64,000 nucleotides of DNA. It comes from an uncultured Bacteroidaceae bacterium. GTDB lineage: Bacteria > Bacteroidota > Bacteroidia > Bacteroidales > Bacteroidaceae. The stretch is from contig CALUJO010000007.1 of NCBI GenBank assembly GCA_944320965.1, forward strand, positions 1 through 64,000. Reading direction: 5' to 3'. Every line of letters begins with the position of its first letter. Position 1 is the stretch's first letter. The notes beneath the pieces were generated by a model that saw only the letters and a list, made by a program, of their open reading frames with translations, was not told the DNA's origin and did no database searches. A program made the translations under genes and the position numbers. Positions 34,883 through 45,900 of this stretch are shown piece after piece.

Positions 34883-34890
34883 CAAAGATA
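34883..34890 (-). promoter_or_regulatory. -7 box of the pdxB operon
   Basis: TATCTTTG on the minus strand; no exact -33 TTTG. Confidence 0.5.
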
Positions 34891-34971
34891 AGATTTATTT
34901 GAATATCCGAAAAATACTGACGCCGTTAAACTTGATTATACATACGTTATATCAGGTTGGAATAATAATAC

Positions 34972-34979
34972 TATATTTG
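34972..34979 (+). promoter_or_regulatory. -7 box of the sulfatase gene
   Basis: TATATTTG 27 nt before the sulfatase ATG at 35007. Its position excludes the longer upstream reading frame as coding. Confidence 0.55.
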
Positions 34980-35006
34980 CATTATCACACAAAAACAGAA
35001 CTAATT

Positions 35007-36416
35007 ATGAGAAACCTGAAAATTATTCCAGGACTGATGGCAGCTGCAATGCCTCTTGTATCATGCCAACAGGAAAAAGCAACCGAACCCATTAACGTAA
35101 TTTATATACTTTGCGATGATATGGGCTACCGTGACATTGAAGTTTACGGACAGGAAAAGATTGAAACGCCGTCATTGAACAGAATGGCGGAAGAAGGTAT
35201 GAAATTTACAAGCTTCTATGCCGGAACATCAGTAAGCGCCCCTTCACGTGCATCACTAATGACAGGACAACATACAGGGCACACCCAAATACGCGGAAAT
35301 AAGGAAATACAGCCTGAAGGACAGGCGCCGCTTGACCCTAATGTAAAGACTATTGCCGAAATGTTCAAGGAAGCCGGCTATACAACAGGATGCTTCGGTA
35401 AATGGGGACTTGGATACCCTGGATCAGGCAGCGAACCGATAAACAGAGGATTTGACAGTTTCTTCGGATACAACTGCCAGCGCTATGCACATTCCTACTA
35501 CCCGGCATGGCTATGGGAAAACGATAAACGCATAGAATACCCTGAGCGCAATGTATATTCGCAGGACGAGATACACAAACATGCGTTGCAGTTCTTAAGA
35601 GACAACAAGGACAAACCGTTCTTCGGTTATTTTACCTATACAATCCCTCATGCAGAACTGAGCCAGCCACAGGACAGTATAGTTGACATGTACCGAGGAC
35701 GATGGGAAGAGCCCAATCCTTATCCAGGAGATGGTGACTACTGTCCGACAGACAATCCGCGCACACAGTTTGCAGCCATGATTACACGTCTTGACACATA
35801 CGTAGGCGAGATAATGGACGAGCTTGACAAACTGGGAATTGCAGAAAAGACTCTTCTTATATTTACCAGTGATAACGGCCCTCATCAGGAAGGCGGAGCA
35901 GATCCATGGTTCTTCAATGCCGAATTGAAATTCCGCGGTTTGAAACGTGCATTGTATGAAGGAGGTACAAGGGTTCCGTTCATTGTTTACTGGCCTGGAA
36001 CAGTTAAGCCTGGAACAGTTAACGACATGCAGGCTGCAAGCTGGGACATGATGCCTACATTTGTTGAATTGACAGGAATGAAGGACAAATGGACTCAGAA
36101 GACCGACGGTATATCAATTCTTCCGGCAATCAAGGGGCAGGAACAGAATGAACAGCACGAATTCCTTTACTGGGAGTTCCACGAGGAAGGCGGACGTCAG
36201 GCTGTGCGCAAAGGCGACTGGAAACTTATACGCCAGAACATTGCAAGCGGAAATCCTACACTTGAGCTGTATAATCTTGCAACAGACGAGCATGAGAATA
36301 CCAACATTATTGAACAGCATCCCGATGTGGCAACAGAACTGGAAGCCATTATGGACAGGGAACATACACATTCGGACATGTTCAACTTCGAACTGCCGCA
36401 AAAGCAACAACAATAA
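35007..36416 (+). CDS. Serine-type S1 family sulfatase lipoprotein
   Basis: From MRNLKIIPGL the product is 469 aa with a lipoprotein signal (PLVSC-Q, Cys20). It is an arylsulfatase-like enzyme: metal ligands Asp37-Asp38 in LCDDMGYRD, the formylglycine motif S77-APSR (Ser at the modified position), GKWGLG, HAE, and TSDNGPHQEGGADPWFF supplying further metal ligands. The Ser form must be oxidised to formylglycine by an anaerobic radical SAM maturase encoded elsewhere. It removes sulfate from a glycan or aryl ester in the periplasm; no SusCD pair or glycosidase is beside it, so the substrate is open. The longer frame upstream is rejected because a promoter lies in it. Confidence 0.9.
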   Translation: MRNLKIIPGLMAAAMPLVSCQQEKATEPINVIYILCDDMGYRDIEVYGQEKIETPSLNRMAEEGMKFTSFYAGTSVSAPSRASLMTGQHTGHTQIRGNKEIQPEGQAPLDPNVKTIAEMFKEAGYTTGCFGKWGLGYPGSGSEPINRGFDSFFGYNCQRYAHSYYPAWLWENDKRIEYPERNVYSQDEIHKHALQFLRDNKDKPFFGYFTYTIPHAELSQPQDSIVDMYRGRWEEPNPYPGDGDYCPTDNPRTQFAAMITRLDTYVGEIMDELDKLGIAEKTLLIFTSDNGPHQEGGADPWFFNAELKFRGLKRALYEGGTRVPFIVYWPGTVKPGTVNDMQAASWDMMPTFVELTGMKDKWTQKTDGISILPAIKGQEQNEQHEFLYWEFHEEGGRQAVRKGDWKLIRQNIASGNPTLELYNLATDEHENTNIIEQHPDVATELEAIMDREHTHSDMFNFELPQKQQQ

Positions 36417-36422
36417 GTACAC

Positions 36423-36502
36423 GTATGATATAAAGACCAAAGTCTTTTACATATCATAAAATATAAAAGGAGTATGAAATCAAAACTTTCATACTCCTTT
36501 TT
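36423..36502 (+). terminator. Terminator region after the sulfatase gene
   Basis: AAAAGGAGTATGAAA (36465-36479) pairs with TTTCATACTCCTTTT (36487-36501) plus a T. Just before it TATGATAT...ATATCATA with an inner AAGAC/GTCTT forms a second, nested hairpin (about 36423-36459). Confidence 0.85.
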
Positions 36503-36533
36503 ACAAACATCCGCATCAGGGATTAGTATCCTT

Positions 36534-36617
36534 AACCCAAGACTTTGTTTCTGCAACCGAAAGCTTCGTTCCTTAAACCGGAGACTTCGGTTATAAAACC
36601 GGAACTTACGGTAACAT
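36534..36617. repeat. Tandem array of four 21-nt palindromic units (21-nt family, copy 2)
   Basis: Units begin with AACC(C/G) at 36534, 36555, 36576 and 36597, again an exact 21-nt period. Unit 3 (AACCGGAGACTTCGGTT then ATAA) and unit 4 (AACCGGAACTTACGGT) correspond in order to units 3 and 4 of the array at 12307-12390, and unit 1 starts AACCCAA in both. So the two loci are homologous copies 24 kb apart, not chance. It lies 59 nt from the 3' end of the minus-strand HMA gene and beyond the sulfatase terminator. Confidence 0.75.
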
Positions 36618-36675
36618 AATATAAAGGACACTTTCCGTAGAAAGATGCAGACTTACCGTGTTTTCATAACTATTT

Positions 36676-36981
36676 CTATTTCTTTTCAACTTTCTCATCA
36701 CTGATAACCTTTGCATCGTAATTGAACTTTGCAAATCCTTTCTTCAGTTCTTCAACATTTGTTTTATCGGCATCATAGGTAATTGTCACTGTACGTCTTT
36801 TCAAGTCAGTATCAAGACGCTTTACTCCTTTTTCAAAAGGAATGTTCTTTTTCACTTTGCCCTCGCAGTTGGCACATTCCATCTGCACCACCTTGAATAC
36901 AACTTTTCTCAAATCCTTTGCCGAAACCTGAACGGCACAGAAGAAAACCGAAATAAATGCAAGCAATAAAATTCGTTTCAT
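36676..36981 (-). CDS. Periplasmic heavy-metal-associated (HMA) domain protein
   Basis: From MKRILLLAF the product is 101 aa: a signal peptide (cleavage near VSA-K) and one HMA ferredoxin-like domain with the metal motif MECANCEGKVKK (MxCxxC). Such proteins bind Cu(I) or another soft metal. It is the last gene of a minus-strand set with a TonB receptor and a Cys-rich protein, so it probably receives or buffers the imported metal in the periplasm. Metal identity is not shown. Confidence 0.85.
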   Translation of the reverse strand: MKRILLLAFISVFFCAVQVSAKDLRKVVFKVVQMECANCEGKVKKNIPFEKGVKRLDTDLKRRTVTITYDADKTNVEELKKGFAKFNYDAKVISDEKVEKK

Positions 36982-37066
36982 AAGTATCAATTTTTTATTG
37001 GGTTATTAAAATGTTTAAATTCTATCAATCAGGAACAGCTATTGCCACACCATTCCACTACAAATT

Positions 37067-39289
37067 TCAATTCTTAGGAAGATTATATCTGACTCCGATA
37101 TATCCCTTTATACCGTGCATCGGTCCCCAAACCATTGAAGCATCAAAACTGTCGCCCCACGGATTGTCTGCCCCGATTATTGCATTCTTCTGTTTGAAGT
37201 TTGTCAGATTCTCCCCACCGATATATACTGACCAATTGCGGAAATAACGTGTTATCTGCATGCTCAGCTGCTCGAATCCTTTATATCTTTCGTTCCACGA
37301 CTTTGAACCGTCTGCCAATACATAAGGAGTCGGCATTCTTCCACCGCCATTCAACTGCAATGTCGCATCAAACTGCCACTTACCCAACGGCGTTTTATAT
37401 GAAGCCGTCAACAGGCCTTTATACTTTCCCGTAAGAGCCTTTTCATAAAGCACACCGTTAATCTCCTGTTTTACGTCTGTCATACGCCATGCGGCAGTGA
37501 GATTAAAACCGTCAAAGAATGGATATGTCGCCTCAATCTGGAATACATGCGAGTACGAACGTCCGTCAAGATTTGAAAAAGATATTGCGTGGCCGTCGGT
37601 TTCCATATCCACAACCATCTGGTTCTTGAAGTGCGTATAATAGTATTCGGCATTAATGTTAAGCGTTCTTCCTGCCACCGGTATGTATGTCGCTATACTT
37701 GTACCGTAGTTCCATGCCTCTTCCTGTGCAAGGTCCTTTGCAATGTTCACCTTTCGGCTGCTTGCGAGCAGATAACAGTTTTCGGCAAGCACATGATTTG
37801 TACGGTATCCTTTTCCTGCCGAAATACGGAAATTGACATATTCGTTTGGAGCATATTTTAAGTTTGCGCGCGGCGTAACAAAGAATCCGTAAAGGTCACT
37901 GTAATCACCGCGAAGCCCTGCCATAAACGTAAGCTTTTCACCAAGCATATATGTATATTGTACATAGGCTCCCCCAACCGCCTCTTTTTCAAGTTCTGCA
38001 GTCTTCTGCCCGTCTGCATTTGCCGCCAGAAGGTAACTCTGGTCATATCTGTCATAATTGAAACTTAGTCCCGCCGAAATCGAATGGCTCTTGTTGAACT
38101 CCGTTTCAAACAGAAGTGATGCATAGGCATTCTGCTGTCTCACGTCATAAAGCTTGCGTCCGTAAACAGCATCCATATTATGAATGGTTCCAGAGGTAAT
38201 AAGTGCCAAGTTGGTATTATGTTCCCTGTCAAAGATATAAGCCTGCTTTATAAAAGCCTCGTAACGGTCGGTATTCATATTTATACGATACGGCTCATTA
38301 CCCGGTGTTTCATTGTGACTGACCTGACCGCTTTCCCTCTCCTCTCCAAGGAATTTGAATCCAGCCTGCAGGATATAATTGTCTCCCATATAGGCCCAAC
38401 GGTTAAAGAGGTTATACTGCTGTATCTGAGGAATATCGGCAAATCCGTCACCGTCGGAATCATGCGCCTTTGTTTCATTCTCATAATGCGCAAGGAGCAT
38501 CGTACTCCACTTGTCCGACAGCTTGACCGAAGCATCGGCATTAGCCTCATATCTGTTTGTTGTACTTGCAAAAAGATTAGCCGACACCCAGTCTGCTTCT
38601 TCTGCCTGCGGTTTCTTGTATTCAATGTTTATCTGTCCTGTAAGAGCTTCATATCCGTTCTTTACCGAAGATGTTCCCTTGCTCACCTGAATACTGTTCA
38701 TCCATGGTCCAGGAACATAACCCAATGCATAAGGAGCAGATGCTCCACGGAAATTGGGAATATTCTCAGTAAGCATCTGGACATAGGTGCCAGACAGACC
38801 GAGCAACTTGATTTGTTTTGCTCCGGTAGCGGCATCCGAGTAGTTTACATCTACCGAAGGGTTTGTAACAAAGCTCTCTCCCAGATTGCAGCATGCCGCA
38901 CGGCACAGTTCATCGGCGTTTATAAGGTCGGTATTTACAACGCTTGCACGCAGTTTATGCGTTCCTGCGCGACGTCCCACCACACTTACTTCAGTCAACT
39001 GTACTCCTTCGTGAAGGACAATATCAATATATTCCTGATATGGAGCAATGGTTATTGTATCTGTATTATAACCGATAAAACTTACAACAAGTTTGTCAAC
39101 GCCATCAACACGGTCAATTGTGAACTCACCGTTCAAGCCTGTTGTGGCTCCGTTTGCAGTATTAAGCCATACAATATTGGCGCCTGTAACAGGTTCATAA
39201 TTACTATCGGTTACAGTACCGGTAAGCACATTCCCGGCAATGGCAGGAAAAACAAAAACAATGTATAATAAGAATAATATATATTTCAT
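37067..39289 (-). CDS. TonB-dependent receptor of a metal-associated operon
   Basis: From MKYILFLLY the receptor is 740 aa. A signal peptide precedes a carboxypeptidase-regulatory-like domain (about 20-100: LTGTVTDSNYEPVTGANIVW), the plug (about 115-225, with a DELCRAACCNLGESF segment carrying three Cys that could hold a metal or disulfide, and VSKGTSSVKNGYEALTGQINIEYK), and a 22-strand barrel ending GVRYNLP. It imports a ligand across the outer membrane using TonB energy. Association with an HMA protein suggests a metal or metallophore. The SusD partner of glycan systems is missing. Confidence 0.87.
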   Translation of the reverse strand: MKYILFLLYIVFVFPAIAGNVLTGTVTDSNYEPVTGANIVWLNTANGATTGLNGEFTIDRVDGVDKLVVSFIGYNTDTITIAPYQEYIDIVLHEGVQLTEVSVVGRRAGTHKLRASVVNTDLINADELCRAACCNLGESFVTNPSVDVNYSDAATGAKQIKLLGLSGTYVQMLTENIPNFRGASAPYALGYVPGPWMNSIQVSKGTSSVKNGYEALTGQINIEYKKPQAEEADWVSANLFASTTNRYEANADASVKLSDKWSTMLLAHYENETKAHDSDGDGFADIPQIQQYNLFNRWAYMGDNYILQAGFKFLGEERESGQVSHNETPGNEPYRINMNTDRYEAFIKQAYIFDREHNTNLALITSGTIHNMDAVYGRKLYDVRQQNAYASLLFETEFNKSHSISAGLSFNYDRYDQSYLLAANADGQKTAELEKEAVGGAYVQYTYMLGEKLTFMAGLRGDYSDLYGFFVTPRANLKYAPNEYVNFRISAGKGYRTNHVLAENCYLLASSRKVNIAKDLAQEEAWNYGTSIATYIPVAGRTLNINAEYYYTHFKNQMVVDMETDGHAISFSNLDGRSYSHVFQIEATYPFFDGFNLTAAWRMTDVKQEINGVLYEKALTGKYKGLLTASYKTPLGKWQFDATLQLNGGGRMPTPYVLADGSKSWNERYKGFEQLSMQITRYFRNWSVYIGGENLTNFKQKNAIIGADNPWGDSFDASMVWGPMHGIKGYIGVRYNLPKN

Positions 39290-39379
39290 AAAAAACAATG
39301 ATAATTTAGTTTATACACACAAAATCTCCTGTACGGATTTCAAGAAGTCCGCACAACAAAAAACAAAAGCATGTATAAG

Positions 39380-39814
39380 CTAAATTATCAGAACGGAATG
39401 CAAAGCCAATAAAATACGGTTGCCAAGACCTGGAGGAGCGTTTGAAGCCTTTGCAGACATTAGCAGCTGCTCAACCGGATTTATAACGCATGCAAGGAAA
39501 TCCGGCATATCAACAGGAACAGGCACAAGATGAACTGTCTTGGCTTGTGAAATCTTTAATACAAAAGGAACTTCATATTTTATATTTATGCATGAACATT
39601 TTCCGGAAACTGATACCATATCCCCCAAATCATGACCGGAATGACTGTTGCACCTGCACGATTCCTCATCTTTGCATTGGTCGGGAACAGAAGTATAAAA
39701 ACAGTCTTTTGTAATGCAATATGCCGAACATATATGCACAACACCAAGACCGGTACCTAACATAAGAAATATACCGGCAAGAAAACAGACTATAATTTTA
39801 TGAAATTCTCTCAT
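39380..39814 (-). CDS. Cysteine-rich exported protein of unknown function
   Basis: From MREFHKIIVC the product is 144 aa. It has an N-terminal hydrophobic segment (signal peptide or anchor, about 5-25), then a short region with about eight Cys and His residues (HICSAYC, DCF, DQCKDEESCRC, NSHSGHD, GKCSC) and a less distinctive C-terminal half. I do not recognise the family. It lies 90 nt before the TonB receptor and probably heads its operon, which suggests metal binding or sensing. The start is chosen because the -7 box at 39822-39829 lies inside the longer frame; the mRNA would be almost leaderless. Confidence 0.65.
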   Translation of the reverse strand: MREFHKIIVCFLAGIFLMLGTGLGVVHICSAYCITKDCFYTSVPDQCKDEESCRCNSHSGHDLGDMVSVSGKCSCINIKYEVPFVLKISQAKTVHLVPVPVDMPDFLACVINPVEQLLMSAKASNAPPGLGNRILLALHSVLII

Positions 39815-39821
39815 CCGGCGA

Positions 39822-39829
39822 CAAAGATA
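39822..39829 (-). promoter_or_regulatory. -7 box of the Cys-rich/TonB/HMA operon
   Basis: TATCTTTG on the minus strand, 7 nt before the ATG at 39814; no exact -33 TTTG. Confidence 0.5.
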
Positions 39830-39972
39830 TAAAAACAGTATTTCATAAACCATGTCATACAGACGGCTTATTCATATTTAACATTTTTTCTTGATTTATC
39901 ATGGTCATAATTCAAACTTTTATCAAACAAAATTGTTTTAACAGGTAATGAAACCAAATACATACATATAAT

Positions 39973-42900
39973 ATGAAACGAAGCTTTACAAAAATTCTTA
40001 TGCTGTTAATGTTGCCGGCTGCAATATATGCGACAGTCGGGAACGATGGAAAAGACGACAAAAAGAAAAAGGCGAAGATGGAGAAAATGATGGATGAGAT
40101 GCCTGATTCTTTGTATGAAGATGTTAAAGTTGAAGACCTTCTGAAAGATGAGGTCTATATCAAACTTGCATGTGACGGATGGAGCAGTCGTGAAATACAG
40201 AGTATTATGGGAAACTATATAAAAGAGAACCGTAAAAACGTAAGAGGTTCTTTTGAATACGGTATGTATGCAAAACAATGGCTGCCAACCTTTGGTATTA
40301 CACCGGGAAACGACTCTATTTATGCGTATGTCGAACCGGAGTTGAACAAGGAAGCTGTTGCCAACGTAAGGAAAATGCTGGAAAGAACAGGTTCCGACTA
40401 TTATCCTACCACATCATATACACCTGATGACAGAAAACAGAAAATAAGACATAAAGGTCTGTTCCGTCAGGTGGAACAGAATCCGTACACCGGACGTATC
40501 CACTGGATTGTAGTAAATCCTGAAGACAAGGATGCACTGATGGTTGTTCCGGACGGAGCAGGTATATTCCGTACTTCCGACATGGGAAAAACATGGGATT
40601 GCGTAACAGACAGAATACCTGACAGGGAATTCAGAAAAATATGTTCACACTCGGCAATTCCGGTTGACCCTGACAACTGGGACCACTTCTTTGCATTCAT
40701 GAAAAGCGGTGGAAGTACAGCTGTATATGAAACAACTGACGGAGGACTAAGCTGGCAAAGAGTAGAAAATGCCACACATAAGAACTTCAAGCGCGGATAT
40801 GCTTTCAGAGACAAAGAAGGCAATCTAAAATTCATCGGTGCTGTACAAAGCGGTAATTACATGAACAATGAACTTTGGATAAGCGAAAACAAAGGAGTTA
40901 ACTGGACAAGAATATATATACCTGAAGAATTAAAGGAAACTCATCCGGAAAACGGTAACAAAGGGGCTTTCCTGCAGAACTTTGCATTCAATCCTTTAAA
41001 CAGGGACAAAATATATTTCACAGGGTCAAGAAGTATCTACTACTTTGATGACGGCGCAAAAGCCACCTTGGTTAACGGTCAGAAACAGTATAATGTAAAG
41101 AAACTAAGATTCAATGTACTATCTCAGGACGGACAACAGGTTAGATATTCTGATGTAACAGAATTCCCTTACGGTTCAACATCACAGGGATTCCTAGAAA
41201 TAAACCCGAACGACACACTGCAGATGTGGTTTGCATCGGCATCAAGAAATGTGAGCTATGGCGTATATTCAGCCATATATCGTTCTGACGACGGAGGCAA
41301 GAACTGGATAACATTGCAGGAACCCAAAAACGGAATTGGCGGGGGACTTGCATTCGGTAACGAATCCCCATGGGGATGGCTCGGCGGATTTGGAGTAAAC
41401 TTTACTGATACTACACGTCTGTACGGTTGTTCAATGAGCTCAGCAAAGAGTTATAACGGTGGACGTAATTTCTATGAATTCGGATGGGGAACAAGAATCA
41501 AATCCGAAATAAACGGAACTTACTATTATCTGACAAGCTCACGACACAATGCCGATAATCATTGTATCGTCTCTCACCCTTTCGGAAGAGTATTCCGAGG
41601 TTCGGATTCCGGTCTGTTCATGATTGACCCTGAAATAAACGGTCATGAATGGACAAGCATTGACGGCAAAATGGGTAACCAGCTTCACTACTCAATTAAA
41701 GTAAATGAATTTGGTGACCAGCTTATGTTGGGAAATACTCAGGATGTTGACGTTCAGACCTACAGAGAAGGACGATGGGGACATTGGAGAGGATATGAAG
41801 GAACAGAAGCGTTTATCAACCCGTATTCACAGACATGTTACTTCTCAGGAAGCGGCGGCGGTGGAGGCCTTAACGGTGTAAGCCTCAGCTCATGGTACGA
41901 AGGATACACATTCCCTGATGTATTTACAGGCAACTGGTATCTTATACACAATCCGAACGACAACAGCAAGTCTTTCTTCCGTATTGAAGATTTTGGTACA
42001 CAGACAGTAAATCTTTCTCAAAATGTCATGGATGACAGCGGAAGCGGAGTTGGAGCAAGAGATATATTTATATCAAGAGCTGGAGACAAAGCGGTTATTG
42101 TTGTAATGAATACTAACAATACCCTTGTAAAATCTGTAGACGGAGGTGATACATTTACAACAGTAAAGGTTATAGTTAATGGCGCTACAGTAAATGCAAA
42201 ATATTCTAACTGTCAGCTTGTCGGAGATCCTAACCAAAGCAGATACGTATATCTTGCGCAGAATGGAGGAAAAAATATATTCAAGATTGATTTGGATGAA
42301 GTCAGTGAACCAGGAAACATGACAACACTAGGTTTGCCTGCAGGAATAGACTGCTCTGACATTATATATCATGAAGGAAGCGGTGACTGGTATTTCTTCA
42401 GCAAAAATTATGGTTTATACAGATTGGCTAACGGAGAAGACACATGGAAACTTTGGATGAAAGGATTCAATCCTCTTCAGGCTGGACGTATTGCAATAAA
42501 CTATACTACTCAGGAAATGGTTATTGGTGACTACGGAAGAGGTATATGGGTGGCTGACCTTGAAACTCCTTCGGACAGATATTTCAAGAACGGATTCGCC
42601 CTGAAGGAACTTTCAAACGTTGAAGGCAGAATAACAATTGGTATAGATACAAAATGGACAATTCCGCAATACTATAATTACAAATGGACTGTCAACGATG
42701 TTGAAGTAATAAATCCGTACCAGTACCTGTCATCTTCTGAGTTGAAAAGCGGTGACAGAGTAAAGTTGGAACTCACATTACGTGAATCACCTGATGTAAC
42801 AACTACTTCGGCAGAATATACTGTCAAGGCATCACAGCCTGTAACAGAATATGCCAAAGTACCGGGTAATGCACTTTACTCTGACGGTAACGGACGTATT

Positions 42901-45900
42901 GATTTGGGTTATGTTGATTATTTCTTCAATGACTTTACAATTGACATGTGGATAAAGCCTGAAAGCAACGGAGTCATATTGGCAAACCGTCCTGTAGAAA
43001 TATCAAAAGATACACGCGGATGGGCACTTATGATTGAAGGCGGCAAACTGAAGTTCAGATATGCGCCTGCAAACAAGTTTGACTTGCCGACTTATGAAAC
43101 AAGCGAAACTCAGGAAAAAGATGTTGTGGGCCCAAATGTTGAAATGGGAAAATGGATACACGTACTGGTATCACAGAACAGATACGGCATGATAAACATG
43201 TATGTTGACGGTAACAATGTTGCATCTGATCAAAGAATCAAGCAGACATACCCGCTTAACAGTTCAATGTACCTGTCATTGTTTGCCGACGGATTTGAAA
43301 ACAAATGCATCAAGGCAACTGTTGACGAGCTGAAAATATGGAATTATGCAATGAATGAAAACGATGCAAGAAAGGCAATGTTCTCACACAACACTTCAAA
43401 GCCGGAAAAACTTGCAGCTTACTGGTCGTTCAATGCAGACAATATCGGACTTGAAAAGGAATTGTTCAGCCGCTCAGGAATCAGGTCAAGAGTAAAGGCA
43501 AATACTGAATACGTATTCATGCCTGTGCCTGTTGCAGCCATAAGAAGTGATGTAAAGACACTATCCGGAAAGACTGATTTCTCTTACAACGGAGGAAAGA
43601 TAATGGATATAACTCCTTCTTCAAACTATTCTGGAGAAGTAGGTGTCTATGAATACTCAAAAGACATTACATCCATTCCGGATATTGATGACAACTACTA
43701 TATAGTGGCATCTGTTCCTTACCAGATTATGACATTCGGACAGGCTGACAATGACCTGACTTTTGATATTGATTTTAATATCAATCCTAAAAGCGGCAAG
43801 AGTTATCAGCTATACAAATGTGAACTTCGTGAAGACAGCAAGCATTGGATAAAGATAAAGAATCTGGAAGTAAACGAAAGCAATACTTTGACAGCAAAAG
43901 GAATCAATGCAAACGACTTGAACAACAAGGCTTTGATAATTCTTGAAAACAAGCCAGCTATTGAAGTTATGATTCTGAACAACGAGAATTCCAATGAATA
44001 TGTGGTTTACAATGATTCAAAACATGAAATAAGTATTGAAGCAAAAACTGTTGGTGACATGACACAGCCTTCGGGACTATATGAAATACAATCCACAACA
44101 GGACTTATGAAAATAACAAACAATCTGACTTTCATAAGCAACAAGGCAAAGACATCGCTTGTGATTGACATCGATTCTTTGCATGGAAAAGATATTGCAT
44201 ACGATACTATCGTAGGAAAGACAAACAACAGTATCATACCTCTGCCTATAGTTGTAAAGAATAAAATGCTTCCAAAGGGCATCGGCAAATCGGCAACTAT
44301 AAAATCAGGAGGAATGCAAGTTACAGATGCTTCAGTCTACAACCAATTGAACGGGTACAATACTGTTACTATGATGGGATGGGTTAGAATTGATGATGCC
44401 AACATACTGAAAGGTGTCAAGCCTATGATATTCTTCCGTGGCGGAAGCTCAAGTCCTTGCGGTATCCACTTTGCTGATGGGAACCTGAGATGCCACTGGA
44501 ATGACGGAATGTACAGCAAGGCTTCACACTACACATTGACAACAAAAGATGTGGGAAGATGGGTACATATTGCAATGGTTGTAAGACCTAACGGTATTGA
44601 TTTATATCTTGACGGGCAGAGAGCATTCTATACATTTGAAACGCCTAAGGCTAAAATCGGTTCGGAACTTATGTTGGGACAGAATTACTCCGGCGACAAA
44701 TGGTTTACAGGTGCATTTGACCAGGTAGGATTATGGAACAGATCATTGACAGAAGATGAGGTAAGATACTTTATGTTCAATACTCCTGACCTGAATGATT
44801 CTAATCTTGTATGCTATATAAATATGGATAAATTCGATGAAAATGGAAATGTAGTAGAACTGACAAGAGGAAGCTCTCTTAAATATTTCGGAACAGTTTC
44901 ATCAACTCCGGAATCATCACTTCTGTATGTTACAAAATCACAGATAATACAGAATGCCGGAGAAGGAGAAAACGGTCAGGAAATGCATATTGCACTGCCG
45001 ACAGGCAAGTCATCCGGATTTAACATATCCAAGTTTGACGGGGTTTCTTATGACTATATCAGTTCAGAACATCCAGAATATTCTCCGCTTGTCAAGGAAC
45101 ATTATGCGACAATAAACGCATCAAATCTGAATATGACTGAAGCTGAAAACGTTGTTATTACAATAAACAAGCAACAGATCAAGGCAGGAAACAACATCAA
45201 GCTGGCTATAAGAACGATAAATACAACCGGAGGATTCAGCAACTACATTGACGCAAGCAGTGTAACTGACGGACGCGCAGTATTCAACGTACCGGGCAAC
45301 CTGATGAATTCTCCTAAAGAAATGATGCTGTTTGTTGACAATTCTGGGAATAACAACATTGAAGCAGAGATATTCTCAGACAGTTTTGCGGCTAACGATA
45401 CAATAGTCCTTGACGCTATAACTGATGTTGTTAAAATAAAGACAAGAGTTATATCTGCTCCTAATGACGCTAACATTAACATTGTAGTAAATGAAACTGC
45501 TTATGCTTCTGTTGACAGAGAGGTTCTTAACACTGAAGAATTTTCAGAAGAAGAATTCACAATCAGAATAAACAAGGAAGGACTTGACAAATTGGGTGTA
45601 AATCCTGTTACAGTCAAACTTAACGGTGTTTCTGTTCCTGCTGAATTCAAGTTTAATGTTGTTCTTGAAACAATAGTAAACATGGAACTTGTAAATGGTG
45701 ACGTATCGGAAGTTGTTGTTGTAAAAAACAGCATATCATCACTTCCTGTAAAAGCAAAACTCGTACAAGGAATAATGCCTGACAGAATTCAAATTACAAC
45801 TGAAGCAGGAAAGGCAACATCATCTACCGATATAGGACTTGGAGCTGCCATTGCAAATTCAGATGTTATGATAAACGAGAATCTTGAATTCCACGAAAGT

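Noticed and set aside
34851..35006. Upstream extension of the sulfatase gene to 34851
   Set aside because: It contains the -7 box at 34972-34979 and would bury the lipoprotein signal inside the protein.
36197..36631. 144-codon minus-strand ORF with an apparent seven-residue repeat at its start
   Set aside because: The repeat is the translation of the 21-nt DNA array; the rest is antisense to the sulfatase gene.
38180..39268. 362-codon plus-strand ORF
   Set aside because: Entirely antisense to the TonB receptor gene, Cys/Ile-rich with no domain; a shadow frame.
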